From the NCBI RefSeq assembly GCF_000719865.1, contig NZ_JOID01000022.1:34491-98490 (forward strand): a stretch of DNA of 64,000 bases, written 5' to 3'. Shown here in pieces: positions 44,502 through 52,640 of this stretch (the stretch's first letter is position 1; every line of letters begins with the position of its first letter). Origin of the DNA: Streptomyces albus subsp. albus (GTDB taxonomy: Bacteria > Actinomycetota > Actinomycetes > Streptomycetales > Streptomycetaceae). A program made the translations under genes and the position numbers. The notes under the pieces were generated by a model that worked only from the letters and a program-made list of their open reading frames with translations, had not been told where the DNA came from and searched no databases.

Positions 44502-45362
44502 ATGACGGACCGTCATGTGGTCGCCGGGATCGACGGTTCGCGGCCGGGCCTGGCGGCGGCCGAGTGGGCCGCGGCCGAGGCGGAGGCGCGGGGAACCGCC
44601 CTCCGCCTCGTCCACGTGGCACCCCCGGAACCGGAGGAACAGCCGCCGCCGCGCGCGGCGGAGACCTGGCGGCTGGGCGCGGAGCGCATGGTGCGCGGGG
44701 CGGTCGCGGAGATCACCCGGCGCCGGCCGGACCTGGACGTCGTGGGCGAACAGGCCACCGGCGCACCCGCTGCCGCGCTGGCCGCCGCCTGCGGCTCCGC
44801 CGGGCTGCTGGTGCTGGGCACGCGCGGGCTGGGCGGCTTCGAGGGGCTGGCGCTCGGATCGGTGGCCCTCGAGTTGGCCGGCGGGGCTTCCTGCCCGGTG
44901 GTGCTCGTCCCCGCGGCCCGGGCCGGGGAGGAGAAGGAACCCGAGGTCGTCCTCGGCCTCGACGCGCGCCGGCCCGCGGACGGCGCCCTGCGTTACGCCT
45001 TCGAGACGGCGCGGCGGCGCGGGGCCCGGCTGCGCGCGGTGCACGCCTGGAGCCTGCCCGCCCCGTACGCGGCGCCGTGGACCCCGTACGAGGTGCTGGA
45101 GGAGGAGCGCGGGGCCTGGGAGGACCAGGAGGTGCAGCTCCTCGACGACGCGCTGCACCGCTGGCGGGAGGAGTACCCGACGGTGCCCGTCCTCGCGGAC
45201 GTGCGGCTGTTCTCCCCGGCCGAGGCCCTGGTGAAGGCGTCGGCGGGGGCGGGGCTGGTGGTCGCCGGACGCGGCGGCGGACCGGGCGCGGCGCTGGGCG
45301 GCGTACCGCACGCCGTGGCCCACCACGCCCGCTGCCCCGTCGCCCTGGTGCCGGACATCTGA
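44502..45362 (+). CDS. Tandem-domain universal stress protein (3)
   Basis: A 286-residue two-domain USP (VVAGIDGSRPGLAAAEWAAA; LGTRGLGGFEGLALGSVALE; then EVVLGLDARRPADGALRYA). It is more divergent than the other two: the second domain ends GRGGGPGAALGGVPHAVAHH, with a degenerate nucleotide loop. The 279-base upstream gap contains a perfect palindrome CGTACCGCGGTACG (44296-44309) but no clear DosR box, so its control may differ or come from read-through. GAGGGCAGGAC precedes the ATG. Confidence 0.9.
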   Translation: MTDRHVVAGIDGSRPGLAAAEWAAAEAEARGTALRLVHVAPPEPEEQPPPRAAETWRLGAERMVRGAVAEITRRRPDLDVVGEQATGAPAAALAAACGSAGLLVLGTRGLGGFEGLALGSVALELAGGASCPVVLVPAARAGEEKEPEVVLGLDARRPADGALRYAFETARRRGARLRAVHAWSLPAPYAAPWTPYEVLEEERGAWEDQEVQLLDDALHRWREEYPTVPVLADVRLFSPAEALVKASAGAGLVVAGRGGGPGAALGGVPHAVAHHARCPVALVPDI

Positions 45363-45383
45363 CCCGGCGCCCCCGCACGGGAC

Positions 45384-45427
45384 CACGAAGGCGGGGCGGG
45401 TCCGCCCGGACCCGCCCCGCCTTCGTG
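45384..45427. terminator. Perfect 20-bp-stem bidirectional terminator
   Basis: CACGAAGGCGGGGCGGGTCC (45384-45403), four-base loop GCCC, and its exact complement (45408-45427). It lies between the convergent USP(3) and response-regulator genes. Confidence 0.9.
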
Positions 45428-45446
45428 ACGCTTCCCGGCTCCCGGG

Positions 45447-46157
45447 TCAGCCGTGGGCGCGGCCGCGCGGCGGGTGCACGGGCTCCCGGGCCTCCGCCTG
45501 GGTGGCGATGATGGCGGCCTGCACGCGCCGCTCCACACCCAGCTTGGCCAGCAGCCGCGAGATGTGGTTCTTCACCGTCTTCTCCGCCAGGTAGAGCCGT
45601 TGGCCGATCTGCCGGTTGGTCAGCCCCTCCCCGATCAGGGTGAGGATCTCCCGCTCGCGGGCGGTCAGCCCCGGCAGGGCGTCCGGCTCCGGCTCCTTCT
45701 CCTCGTCGGAGCGGAGGCGGGCCATCAGCCGCGTGGTGGCGCTCGCGTCCAGCATGGACTGGCCGGAGGCGACCGTGCGCACCGCCGAGACCAGGTCCGT
45801 CCCCGAGATCTGCTTCAGTACATACCCCGCGGCCCCGGCCATGATGGCGTCCAGCAGCGCCTCCTCGTCGTCGAAGGAGGTGAGCATCAGACAGGCCAGA
45901 TCGGGCATCCGCGAACGCAGTTCCCGGCACAGGCTGACGCCGTTGCCGTCGGGCAGCCGGACGTCCAGCACCGCCACGTCGGGGCGCAGCGCCGGCACCC
46001 GGACGAGGGCCTGCTCGACGGTGGCCGCCTCACCGATCACCGTCAGGTCCGGCTCGGCCTCCAGCAGGTCGTGCACGCCCCGCCGGACGACCTCGTGGTC
46101 GTCGAGCAGGAAGACCTTGACCGGTGTGTCTCCGGTGGCCCGGTCGTTTTCCGCCAT
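45447..46157 (-). CDS. devR: DevR/DosR-type (OsdR-like) response regulator
   Basis: A 236-residue NarL-family regulator strongly resembling mycobacterial DevR and the Streptomyces dormancy regulator OsdR. The receiver has [19 protein letters not shown], phosphoacceptor Asp65 in [13 protein letters not shown], and [20 protein letters not shown] with YVLKQI. The C-terminal LuxR helix-turn-helix is [20 protein letters not shown], then [19 protein letters not shown]. In Mycobacterium, DevR activates genes with GGGACTNNAGTCCC boxes during hypoxia and NO stress; matching boxes surround this gene. No DevS kinase is adjacent, so phosphorylation must come from elsewhere. AGAGGAG precedes the ATG at 46157. 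Confidence 0.88.
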   Translation of the reverse strand: MAENDRATGDTPVKVFLLDDHEVVRRGVHDLLEAEPDLTVIGEAATVEQALVRVPALRPDVAVLDVRLPDGNGVSLCRELRSRMPDLACLMLTSFDDEEALLDAIMAGAAGYVLKQISGTDLVSAVRTVASGQSMLDASATTRLMARLRSDEEKEPEPDALPGLTAREREILTLIGEGLTNRQIGQRLYLAEKTVKNHISRLLAKLGVERRVQAAIIATQAEAREPVHPPRGRAHG

Positions 46158-46602
46158 CCATCGCTCCTCTGTCCGCGCCGCCCTTCGCGGGGCCGGCGGC
46201 GCCTTGCTGCCTACGGCGCGGGTGCGGCCCGCCCGGATACGCGGGCCCGGGCCCGGTCGCGGGCCCGCGCCGCGCACCCCCACCGTATCCGGTGCGGGAG
46301 GATCGCCGTATCGGTGTGTGCCGCCCTCTTCCAGCGGATACCCGCCGAGAAGGGACCGGAAGTGGGCGGCGGGCCGTCCGTTCCACCCCTTACGCCGGGA
46401 AAGCCGGGACCGTGCGGCGGGGGATCGGGACCTGTGGCCCCTCCCGCCCGGCCGCACGGCCGGTGGATGCTGGACCGCTGGGGCGGGCGTCGCCTCCGGC
46501 CGGACGGCCGGGGCCCGGCGCCGCCCCGGTACCCCGCCCCACCCGGCACCCGTGGGGCACATGCCCCGGCGCGGACCGCCGCGCCGTACCAAGGATGGAC
46601 AG
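46158..46602. other. Divergent promoter region, devR and FMN-protein genes
   Basis: 445 bases without a gene. A DosR-like box at 46427-46440 lies on the side of the FMN-binding protein gene, and several GGGCCCG-type inverted elements and GATAC motifs lie near devR. No promoter was assigned. Confidence 0.45.
46427..46440. promoter_or_regulatory. DosR/DevR-like box, FMN-protein promoter
   Basis: GGGACCTGTGGCCC: core arms GGGAC/GGCCC, one mismatch from perfect, 162 bases upstream of the FMN-binding protein ATG. Confidence 0.55.
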
Positions 46603-47079
46603 ATGCACCGAGACAACGGCTTTCACGCACTCGACCGGCAGGAGTGTCTGCGGAGGCTGGCCACCGTTCCCATCGGGCGGATCGTCTACACCAGCGAGGC
46701 CCTGCCCGCCGTCCTGCCGGTCAACTTCGCCCTCGACAGCGACTACTCGGTGATCATCCGCACCTCGGCCGGCTCCCGGCTGGCGGGTTCGGTGAACGGT
46801 GCCGTGGTCGCCTTCGAGGCGGACCAGATCGACGCGGCCACCTCCAGTGGCTGGAGCGTGATCGTCACCGGCATCGCCCATGTCGTGACGGACCCGGCGG
46901 AGCACCGGCGGCTGGAGGTCGTCGGCCCGGACTCCTGGGGGCCGGTCGCCGACGGCGTGTACATCCTCATCGAACCCGAGTTGGTCACCGGGCGCGCCCT
47001 CGGCAGCCACGCCGATCTGATCGCTCCGCCCGAGCCCCGCGACGCGGCCTCCGCGGCCGGGCTCTGGACCATCCCGTAA
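46603..47079 (+). CDS. Pyridoxamine-5'-phosphate-oxidase-like FMN-binding protein
   Basis: A 158-residue split-barrel flavin-binding protein: [33 protein letters not shown] start (seen as [20 protein letters not shown]), [19 protein letters not shown], a central [12 protein letters not shown], and [16 protein letters not shown]. The family binds FMN, F420 or haem. Close relatives are numerous in Streptomyces and in the DosR regulon of mycobacteria. Substrate unknown; a redox role during hypoxia is inferred. AAGGA precedes the ATG. Confidence 0.85.
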   Translation: MHRDNGFHALDRQECLRRLATVPIGRIVYTSEALPAVLPVNFALDSDYSVIIRTSAGSRLAGSVNGAVVAFEADQIDAATSSGWSVIVTGIAHVVTDPAEHRRLEVVGPDSWGPVADGVYILIEPELVTGRALGSHADLIAPPEPRDAASAAGLWTIP

Positions 47080-47087
47080 CCGGTGCG

Positions 47088-47134
47088 AGGGCCGGACGGC
47101 GACCCCGCGGGGGTGCCGTCCGGCCCTGATTTTT
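47088..47134 (+). terminator. Intrinsic terminator with T-run
   Basis: AGGGCCGGACGGC (47088-47100) pairs with GCCGTCCGGCCCT (47115-47127), with an inner ACCCC/GGGGT stem, followed by GATTTTT (47128-47134). It is one of the few hairpins here with a T-run, so it is a classical Rho-independent terminator between the FMN-protein gene and hmp. Confidence 0.88.
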
Positions 47135-47147
47135 CCCGGGGCGAGCC

Positions 47148-47183
47148 GGGACTTCTGGCCCTGGTGTGCGGGACCTGTGTCCC
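47148..47183. promoter_or_regulatory. Tandem DosR/DevR-like boxes, hmp promoter
   Basis: GGGACTTCTGGCCC (47148-47161) and GGGACCTGTGTCCC (47170-47183) are each 14 bases, with centres 22 bases apart, two helical turns, as for paired DevR sites in mycobacteria. A possible -10 element (TATACA, 47235-47240) lies downstream. Confidence 0.7.
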
Positions 47184-47302
47184 GAGATCGCCCGCAGAGG
47201 TCCCATCGCCCCTCTGACCTCGTATTTCGGCTGCTATACACGGATTGGGCCGCCCCGCCGGGGAGGCCGGAACCCCTTCTCCTCACCCCCCTGGGAGCTG
47301 CC

Positions 47303-48502
47303 GTGCTGTCCGCCGAGTCCGCCGAGCTCGTCCGCGCCACCCTTCCCGCCGTCGGCGGGGCACTGGACCAGATCACCACCCGCTTCTACGGCACGATGTT
47401 CTCCGAGCGCCCCGAGCTCCTCGACGGGCTGTTCAACCGGGGCAACCAGGCCAGCGGTGTCCAGCGGCAGGCGCTCGCCGGTTCCATCGCCGCCTTCGCG
47501 ACCTGGCTCCTGGAGAACCCGGACCGCCGTCCGGACGCCCTGCTGGACCGGATCGCCCACAAGCACGTCTCCGTGGGCATCACCGACGACCAGTACGTGA
47601 TCGTCCACAAGTACCTCTTCGGCGCCATCGCCCACGTCCTCGGCGACGCCGTGACGCCCGAGGTGGCCGCCGCCTGGGACGAGGTCTACTGGCTGATGGC
47701 CGGCGCCCTCATAGCCCAGGAGGCCCGGCTCTACCAGACCGCGGGCGTCGGGCCCGGGCAGAACTGGCGGCGGTGGCGGGTCACCGACCGCCGCGAGGAG
47801 ACCGCCGACACGGTCTCCTTCGTCCTCCGCCCGGCCGACGGGGAGCCCGCTCCCGAGGCCCGCGCCGGGCAGTACGTGAGCGTCAGCATGGTCATGCCCG
47901 ACGGCGTACGGCAGCTCCGGCAGTACACCCTCTCCTCCGCCCCCGGCGAGGACGAGCGGCGCATCACCGTGAAGCGGGTCGACGGCGAGGACGCCCCCGA
48001 CGGCGAGATGTCGAGCCTGCTCCACTCCACCGTCCGGGTCGGCGACGAGCTGGAGCTCTCCCCGCCGTTCGGCGACATCGCCCTGGAGGACTCCGACCGG
48101 CCGCTCGTGCTGGCCTCCGCGGGCGTCGGCGTGACGCCCATGGCGGCCATGCTGGCGCACGTCGCGGCCGTCACGCCCGAGCGCGAGGTGCTCGTCCTGC
48201 ACGCCGACCGCTCGCCCGCCGACCACGCGCTGCGCGGCGAGACCCTGGAGCTTGCCGCGAAGCTGCCCGCCACCCGCGCCCTCTTCTGGTACGAGAACGG
48301 TGCCGAGGAGGCCGGGGCCCGCTCCGGCCTGATGGACCTCTCCGAGGTGGAGATCCCCGCGGACGCGCAGGCCTACCTGTGCGGCCCGCTGGAGTTCATG
48401 CGCGGCGTCCGGACGGACCTGCTGCGGGCCGGCGTCCCCGCGCGTGACGTCAAGTACGAGGTCTTCGGCCCCGACCTGTGGCTGGCCGAGCCCGCGGCCT
48501 GA
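47303..48502 (+). CDS. hmp: Flavohemoglobin (NO dioxygenase)
   Basis: A 399-residue flavohemoprotein converting NO and O2 to nitrate. The globin domain (1-140) starts LSAESAELVRATLPAVGG and contains the distal-region Tyr of ITTRFYGTMF and proximal haem His in AHKHVSVGI. The FAD domain (about 150-255) has QYVSVSMVMP and RQYTLSSAP. The NAD domain (about 265-399) has ASAGVGVTPMAAML and AYLCGPLEFMRGV. It would detoxify NO from nitrite reduction by the NirK fusion. The GTG at 47303 is preceded by GGGAGC. Two DosR-like boxes lie upstream. Confidence 0.95.
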   Translation: MLSAESAELVRATLPAVGGALDQITTRFYGTMFSERPELLDGLFNRGNQASGVQRQALAGSIAAFATWLLENPDRRPDALLDRIAHKHVSVGITDDQYVIVHKYLFGAIAHVLGDAVTPEVAAAWDEVYWLMAGALIAQEARLYQTAGVGPGQNWRRWRVTDRREETADTVSFVLRPADGEPAPEARAGQYVSVSMVMPDGVRQLRQYTLSSAPGEDERRITVKRVDGEDAPDGEMSSLLHSTVRVGDELELSPPFGDIALEDSDRPLVLASAGVGVTPMAAMLAHVAAVTPEREVLVLHADRSPADHALRGETLELAAKLPATRALFWYENGAEEAGARSGLMDLSEVEIPADAQAYLCGPLEFMRGVRTDLLRAGVPARDVKYEVFGPDLWLAEPAA

Positions 48503-48658
48503 GCCCGCTGCCCGGCCCGGGCTCCGGCTCCGCCGGGAGGCGTTCACCTCCCCGGACGCGCACCGGCGACCGCAGGCGCCCCGTCCCCCGCGAACAGGCG
48601 GGAGGCGGGGCGCCGCCGTGTGTGCCGCCGTGCGCGCTGCCGGTCCGCTGCGCGAGGA

Positions 48659-48697
48659 GGCCGGCCGTCCGCGGGAGCGGTCCGCGGACGGCCGGCC
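48659..48697. terminator. 16-bp-stem hairpin between convergent hmp and VKOR genes
   Basis: GGCCGGCCGTCCGCGG (48659-48674) pairs perfectly with 48682-48697 around a seven-base loop. It can end the hmp transcript and, in reverse, the nar operon. Confidence 0.85.
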
Positions 48698-48733
48698 GGC
48701 GCTGCCTGGAGCAGAGGGGAGCAGAGGCGCGAC

Positions 48734-49414
48734 TCAGACGAGACTGGTCCAGTACGACCAGAAGCGGGTCAGGATGAACACGGCGATCACCGCGTACCAG
48801 CCGAAGAGCAGCAACCAGCGCACGTCCAGCACCGCCTCGGCCGCCTTCCGCCGGTGCTCCGGCACCGGGAGCACCCCGTTGCGCAGTGCGTCCGTCAGCA
48901 GCGTCCAGAAGAGGGCGATGGTGACCACCCAGATCAGCATGCAGTACGGGCACAGCTCGCCGAGGACGTAGAGCGACTGGTAGATCAGCCAGTGGGCGAA
49001 GACGACCCCGAGGAGGGCCCCGCCGCCCAGCAGCAGCCACAGCCAGCGGCGGAACCGTGCCCCGGCCAGCACGGCCAGCCCGAGCGCCCCCACGACGGCG
49101 AAGACGCCGAGCCCCCACAGCATGTTGGGGACCCCGCCGAAGGCCTCCGACTGCCAGGTCCGCGCGATGTCGCCGCAGCCGATGACGGGGCTGATGTCGC
49201 AGGCCGGTGCGTAGGACGGGTCCTCCATCAGCGCCCAGGAGTCCCGGGCCAGGCCGAACGAGGCGAGCCACCCGAGGACGCCCGCCACCGTGATCAGGAC
49301 GGCCGTGAAACGGCCCGCGCCGATGCCGTCCCCGTCGGGGGCGGTCATCGGCGCGGGCCGGGCGGAGGCGGAGTCCGGTGCGGAGTCCGGTGCGGAGGCG
49401 TGCCGGGCGGTCAC
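48734..49414 (-). CDS. Vitamin K epoxide reductase-family protein
   Basis: A 226-residue membrane protein with four or five helices. VKOR proteins use quinone to form disulfide bonds in exported proteins. The loop Cys pair is in ACDISPVIGCGD and the active-site pair is CPYC in LGELCPYCMLIWVV; a conserved Ser/Thr-like region and GVPNMLWGL lie between. The GTG start overlaps the narI stop by four bases, so it is the last gene of the nar operon. In actinobacteria VKOR normally partners a DsbA protein, which is not here. Why it belongs to the nitrate reductase operon is open. Confidence 0.9.
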   Translation of the reverse strand: MTARHASAPDSAPDSASARPAPMTAPDGDGIGAGRFTAVLITVAGVLGWLASFGLARDSWALMEDPSYAPACDISPVIGCGDIARTWQSEAFGGVPNMLWGLGVFAVVGALGLAVLAGARFRRWLWLLLGGGALLGVVFAHWLIYQSLYVLGELCPYCMLIWVVTIALFWTLLTDALRNGVLPVPEHRRKAAEAVLDVRWLLLFGWYAVIAVFILTRFWSYWTSLV

Positions 49415-50196
49415 CGCCGGGCCCCCTGCCGCTCCCGGGGGCTTCCCGCCGGGACTCCGCGCCGCCGGGCGGGCGGTGGCGCCGACGGACGGTGCCGGTA
49501 GACCAGATACGGCCGGGACAGATACGCGACCGGCGCGCTCCACACGTGCACCAGGCGCGTGAACGGCCAGACGGCGAAGAGCAGCAGGGCCGACAGGGCG
49601 TGCAGCTGGAACAGCAGCGGCGCCCCGGTCATCGCCTCCGGCAGCGGCTGCAGGGTGAACAGCCCGCGGAACCAGGGCGAGATGGTGGTGCGGTAGTCGT
49701 AGCCCCCGCCGAAGACGTTGTGCGCGGCGGTCGCCGCGATGCCCAGCAGCACCGTCGCGGCGAGCACCGGGAAGAGCACCTTGTCGGAACGGTCGGTGGT
49801 GGTGCGGATCCGGTGGGAGAGCAGCCGGCGGGCGCTGAGCATCCCCAGCCCGGCCACCATGGCGATTCCGGCGACCGTGCCCAGCCACACGGCGGTCACG
49901 TGGTACATGTGCTCGGTGATCCCCACCGCCTCGGTCCAGGAGGCGGGGACGAGAAGACCGACGGCATGGCCGCCGATCACGGCGAAGGCGCCCAGGTGGA
50001 ACAGCGGGCCGCCCCAGCGCAGCCAGCGGTGCTCCAGGAGCTGCGTGGTGCGGCTGGTCCAGCCGAACTGGTCCCTGCGGTAGCGCCAGACGTGGCCCAC
50101 CAGGCAGATGGCGAGCGCGGCGTAGGGGATGGCCACCCACAGCAGGAGGTCGCCTGCCGTGGTGGCAGCGGCGAGTTGGCCGCCGGCGAAGGTCAT
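49411..50196 (-). CDS. narI: Respiratory nitrate reductase gamma subunit NarI
   Basis: A 261-residue membrane cytochrome b with five helices that passes menaquinol electrons to NarH. HVWRYRRDQFGWTSRTTQLL and WGGPLFHLGAFAVIGGHAVG (His ligands) are conserved, as are EHMYHVTAVWLG and LFQLHALSALLLFAVWPFTRLVH with the late haem-ligand His pair. The Pro/Arg-rich C terminus is extended. The ATG overlaps the narJ stop (ATGA) and the stop overlaps the VKOR gene. Confidence 0.95.
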   Translation of the reverse strand: MTFAGGQLAAATTAGDLLLWVAIPYAALAICLVGHVWRYRRDQFGWTSRTTQLLEHRWLRWGGPLFHLGAFAVIGGHAVGLLVPASWTEAVGITEHMYHVTAVWLGTVAGIAMVAGLGMLSARRLLSHRIRTTTDRSDKVLFPVLAATVLLGIAATAAHNVFGGGYDYRTTISPWFRGLFTLQPLPEAMTGAPLLFQLHALSALLLFAVWPFTRLVHVWSAPVAYLSRPYLVYRHRPSAPPPARRRGVPAGSPRERQGARR

Positions 50197-51002
50197 CGGA
50201 GGTTCTCCCTGCTGGTCGGAGCGGTGGAGGGATCGGCGGACGCATCAGCGGCCGGAGCGGGCACCGCCCGGGTGGGCGGGGCCGGGACCGGGGGCGTGAA
50301 GGTGCCGGGCGGGGCGAACACGCCGCCGTCGAACGGGTCCATGCCCACGTCCTCCGCGGGCGGCCCGGCCGCGGCCAGTTCGGCCACCGCCCGCAGGTCC
50401 GCGTCGGTCGCCGGCGGCAGCAGCGACAGCACCGCGGCCAGGACGTGCTCGTACGGGGAGTCCGCCGCGCCCAGGGAGCGGCGGATCAGCTCCAGCCCGC
50501 GCCGGTGCCGCCGCAGCGGTGCCTCACCGGCCGCCGTGCCGGTCAGCGCGGCGTACTCCAGCACGACCGGCAGGTGGTCGGGGAGTTCCCCGCTGCCGCT
50601 CTCCCAGCCGGTGGCCCGGTAGCACTGGGCGAGCGTCAGCAGCGCCATGCCGCGCCGCCGGGTGTCGCCGTGCAGGTAGTAGGTGAGGTAGAGGCTGCTC
50701 TTGCGCCGCAGGTCGAACACCTCGACGTAGTGGCGGCGCATGTCGTCCGGATCGGTGGCGGTGAACCACTCGGTGAACGCGGCCAGTTCGGCGGCCGCGG
50801 CGGAGTCCGGCAGCGCCCGTACGGAGCTGCCGAGCACGGCCCGGGCGGCGGCCAGCTCGTCGTCCGGGTACTGCAGCAGGAGCGAGCAGAGGCGGAGCAG
50901 CAGACCGCGGGTCTCCCGCTCCTCGGGGGTGAGGTCCGCGGGCCGCCGGGCGGCGGGGCGGATCCGGGTGCGGACCGCTTGCAGCGGGTTCAGAGGGCTC
51001 AC
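50193..51002 (-). CDS. narJ: Nitrate reductase molybdenum cofactor assembly chaperone NarJ
   Basis: A 269-residue TorD/NarJ-type chaperone that holds apo-NarG during molybdenum cofactor insertion. LLLRLCSLLLQYPDDEL near residue 35 and HYVEVFDLRRKSSLYLTYYL with GDTRRRGMALL are the standard NarJ markers. The C-terminal 45 residues are a Pro/Ala-rich tail. The GTG overlaps the narH stop (GTGA). Confidence 0.95.
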   Translation of the reverse strand: MSPLNPLQAVRTRIRPAARRPADLTPEERETRGLLLRLCSLLLQYPDDELAAARAVLGSSVRALPDSAAAAELAAFTEWFTATDPDDMRRHYVEVFDLRRKSSLYLTYYLHGDTRRRGMALLTLAQCYRATGWESGSGELPDHLPVVLEYAALTGTAAGEAPLRRHRRGLELIRRSLGAADSPYEHVLAAVLSLLPPATDADLRAVAELAAAGPPAEDVGMDPFDGGVFAPPGTFTPPVPAPPTRAVPAPAADASADPSTAPTSRENLR

Positions 51003-52552
51003 GACAGTCCTCCCGCCAGTCCGCCGGTCTCCGGGGCGGCGTCGCGGCGGCGGATCCTGGGCAGGCCCAGCATCACCTTGCCGCTCGCGGCCGGCTCGTC
51101 GCCGGAGCTCTCCACCGGGCAGCGGTTCTCCATCGCGCTGAGCGCGGCGGCGTCCTCCTTGTGCGCGGCGGGGATGACGTAGCGGTCCTCGTACTTGGCG
51201 ATCGCCAGCAGCCGGTGCAGGTCCTCCGCCTCGACGGCGTCGAGCCCCACCGCCGCCAGGGCGGCCTCCTCGCCGGTCTCGCCGAGGTTGACGGCGCGCA
51301 TGTGGCTGCGGAGCGCGGTGAGCTTCATCAGCACCCCGGCGACCACGTCGGTGTCACCCGCGCTGAACAGGTTCGCCAGGTACTCCAGCGGGATCCGCAG
51401 CCGGGTCACGGCGGCGAACACGTGGTCCGGGTCGTCGGCGTTGCCGCCCGCCTCGCCCACCGCGTCGAGCACCGGCGACAGCGGCGGCACGTACCAGACC
51501 ATCGGCAGCGTGCGGTACTCCGGGTGGAGCGGCAGCGCCACCTTGAACCGGGAGATCAGCGCGTACACGGGGGAGCGGCGGGCCGCCTCCAGCCAGTCCT
51601 CGGCGATGCCGTCGCGGCGGGCCGCGGCGATGACCTCCGGGTCGGACGGGTCGAGGAAGACGTTGCGCTGCGCGTCCAGCAGGTCGTGCTCGTTCTCGAC
51701 GGCCGCGGCCTCGCCGACCCGGTCGGCGTCGTAGAGCACCAGGCCGAGGTAGCGCAGCCGGCCCACGCAGGTCTCGGAGCACACGGTCGGCTGGCCCGCC
51801 TCGATGCGCGGGAAGCAGAAGGTGCACTTCTCCGCCTTGCCGGTGGCGTGGTTGACGTAGACCTTCTTGTACGGGCAGGCCGTGACGCACATCCGCCAGC
51901 CGCGGCAGCGGTCCTGGTCCACCAGGACGATGCCGTCCTCCTCCCGCTTGTACATCGCGCCCGACGGGCACGCGGAGACGCAGGCCGGGTTGAGGCAGTG
52001 CTCGCACAGCCGGGGGAGGTGGAACATGAAGGTCTGCTCGAACTCGAACTTCACCTTCTCGGCGAGCGAGCCGCGGAGGTTCGGGTCCGCGGCGGCGGTC
52101 TCCTCCGCGCCGCCGAGCCCGTCCTCCCAGTTGGGGCCCCAGGTGATCGCGGTGGGCTCGCCGGTCAGCACGGAGCGCGGGCGGGCCACCGGGACGTGCG
52201 TGCCCACGGGGGCGTCGACGAGTGTGTCGTACTCGTAGGTGACCGGCTCGTAGTAGTCGTCGATCGACGGCAGGTCGGGGTTGGAGAAGAGCGACAGCAG
52301 CCGCTTCACCCGGCCGCCGGACCGCAGCACCAGCCGGCCGCGGCGGTCCAGCATCCAGCCGCCCTTCCAGTGGTCCTGGTCCTCGTAGCCGCGCGGGTAG
52401 CCCACGCCGGGCTTGGTCTCGACATTGTTGAACCAGGCGTACTCGACCCCGGGCCGGTTGGACCAGGTCTGCTTGCAGGTCACCGAACAGGTGTGGCAAC
52501 CAATGCACTTGTCGAGGTTCATCACCATGGCGACCTGTGCCATGACTCTCAT
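50999..52552 (-). CDS. narH: Nitrate reductase beta subunit NarH (iron-sulfur)
   Basis: A 517-residue electron-transfer subunit. The first Cys cluster is LDKCIGCHTCSVTCKQTW (near residue 16), later clusters are LCEHCLNPACVSACPSGAM and CRGWRMCVTACPYKKV with CTFCFPRIEAG, which together carry the [4Fe-4S] and [3Fe-4S] centres linking NarI haem to NarG. The length is normal. The ATG at 52552 follows GCGGAGC; an ATG three codons later is also possible. It is 88 bases downstream of narG. Confidence 0.96.
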   Translation of the reverse strand: MRVMAQVAMVMNLDKCIGCHTCSVTCKQTWSNRPGVEYAWFNNVETKPGVGYPRGYEDQDHWKGGWMLDRRGRLVLRSGGRVKRLLSLFSNPDLPSIDDYYEPVTYEYDTLVDAPVGTHVPVARPRSVLTGEPTAITWGPNWEDGLGGAEETAAADPNLRGSLAEKVKFEFEQTFMFHLPRLCEHCLNPACVSACPSGAMYKREEDGIVLVDQDRCRGWRMCVTACPYKKVYVNHATGKAEKCTFCFPRIEAGQPTVCSETCVGRLRYLGLVLYDADRVGEAAAVENEHDLLDAQRNVFLDPSDPEVIAAARRDGIAEDWLEAARRSPVYALISRFKVALPLHPEYRTLPMVWYVPPLSPVLDAVGEAGGNADDPDHVFAAVTRLRIPLEYLANLFSAGDTDVVAGVLMKLTALRSHMRAVNLGETGEEAALAAVGLDAVEAEDLHRLLAIAKYEDRYVIPAAHKEDAAALSAMENRCPVESSGDEPAASGKVMLGLPRIRRRDAAPETGGLAGGLS

Positions 52553-52640
52553 CGTGCTGCTCCGCTCTGGGCGCCGGGGGTCCGGGCGTCCGCGATCCGT
52601 GGGGCGGGGGTGCGTGGGGCGGTGGTCCGTGCGCCGGCCA

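Noticed and set aside
47198..47213. A third DosR-like box before hmp (AGGTCCCATCGCCCCT region)
   Set aside because: The arms do not fit the GGGAC/GTCCC pattern on either strand; left out of the site count.
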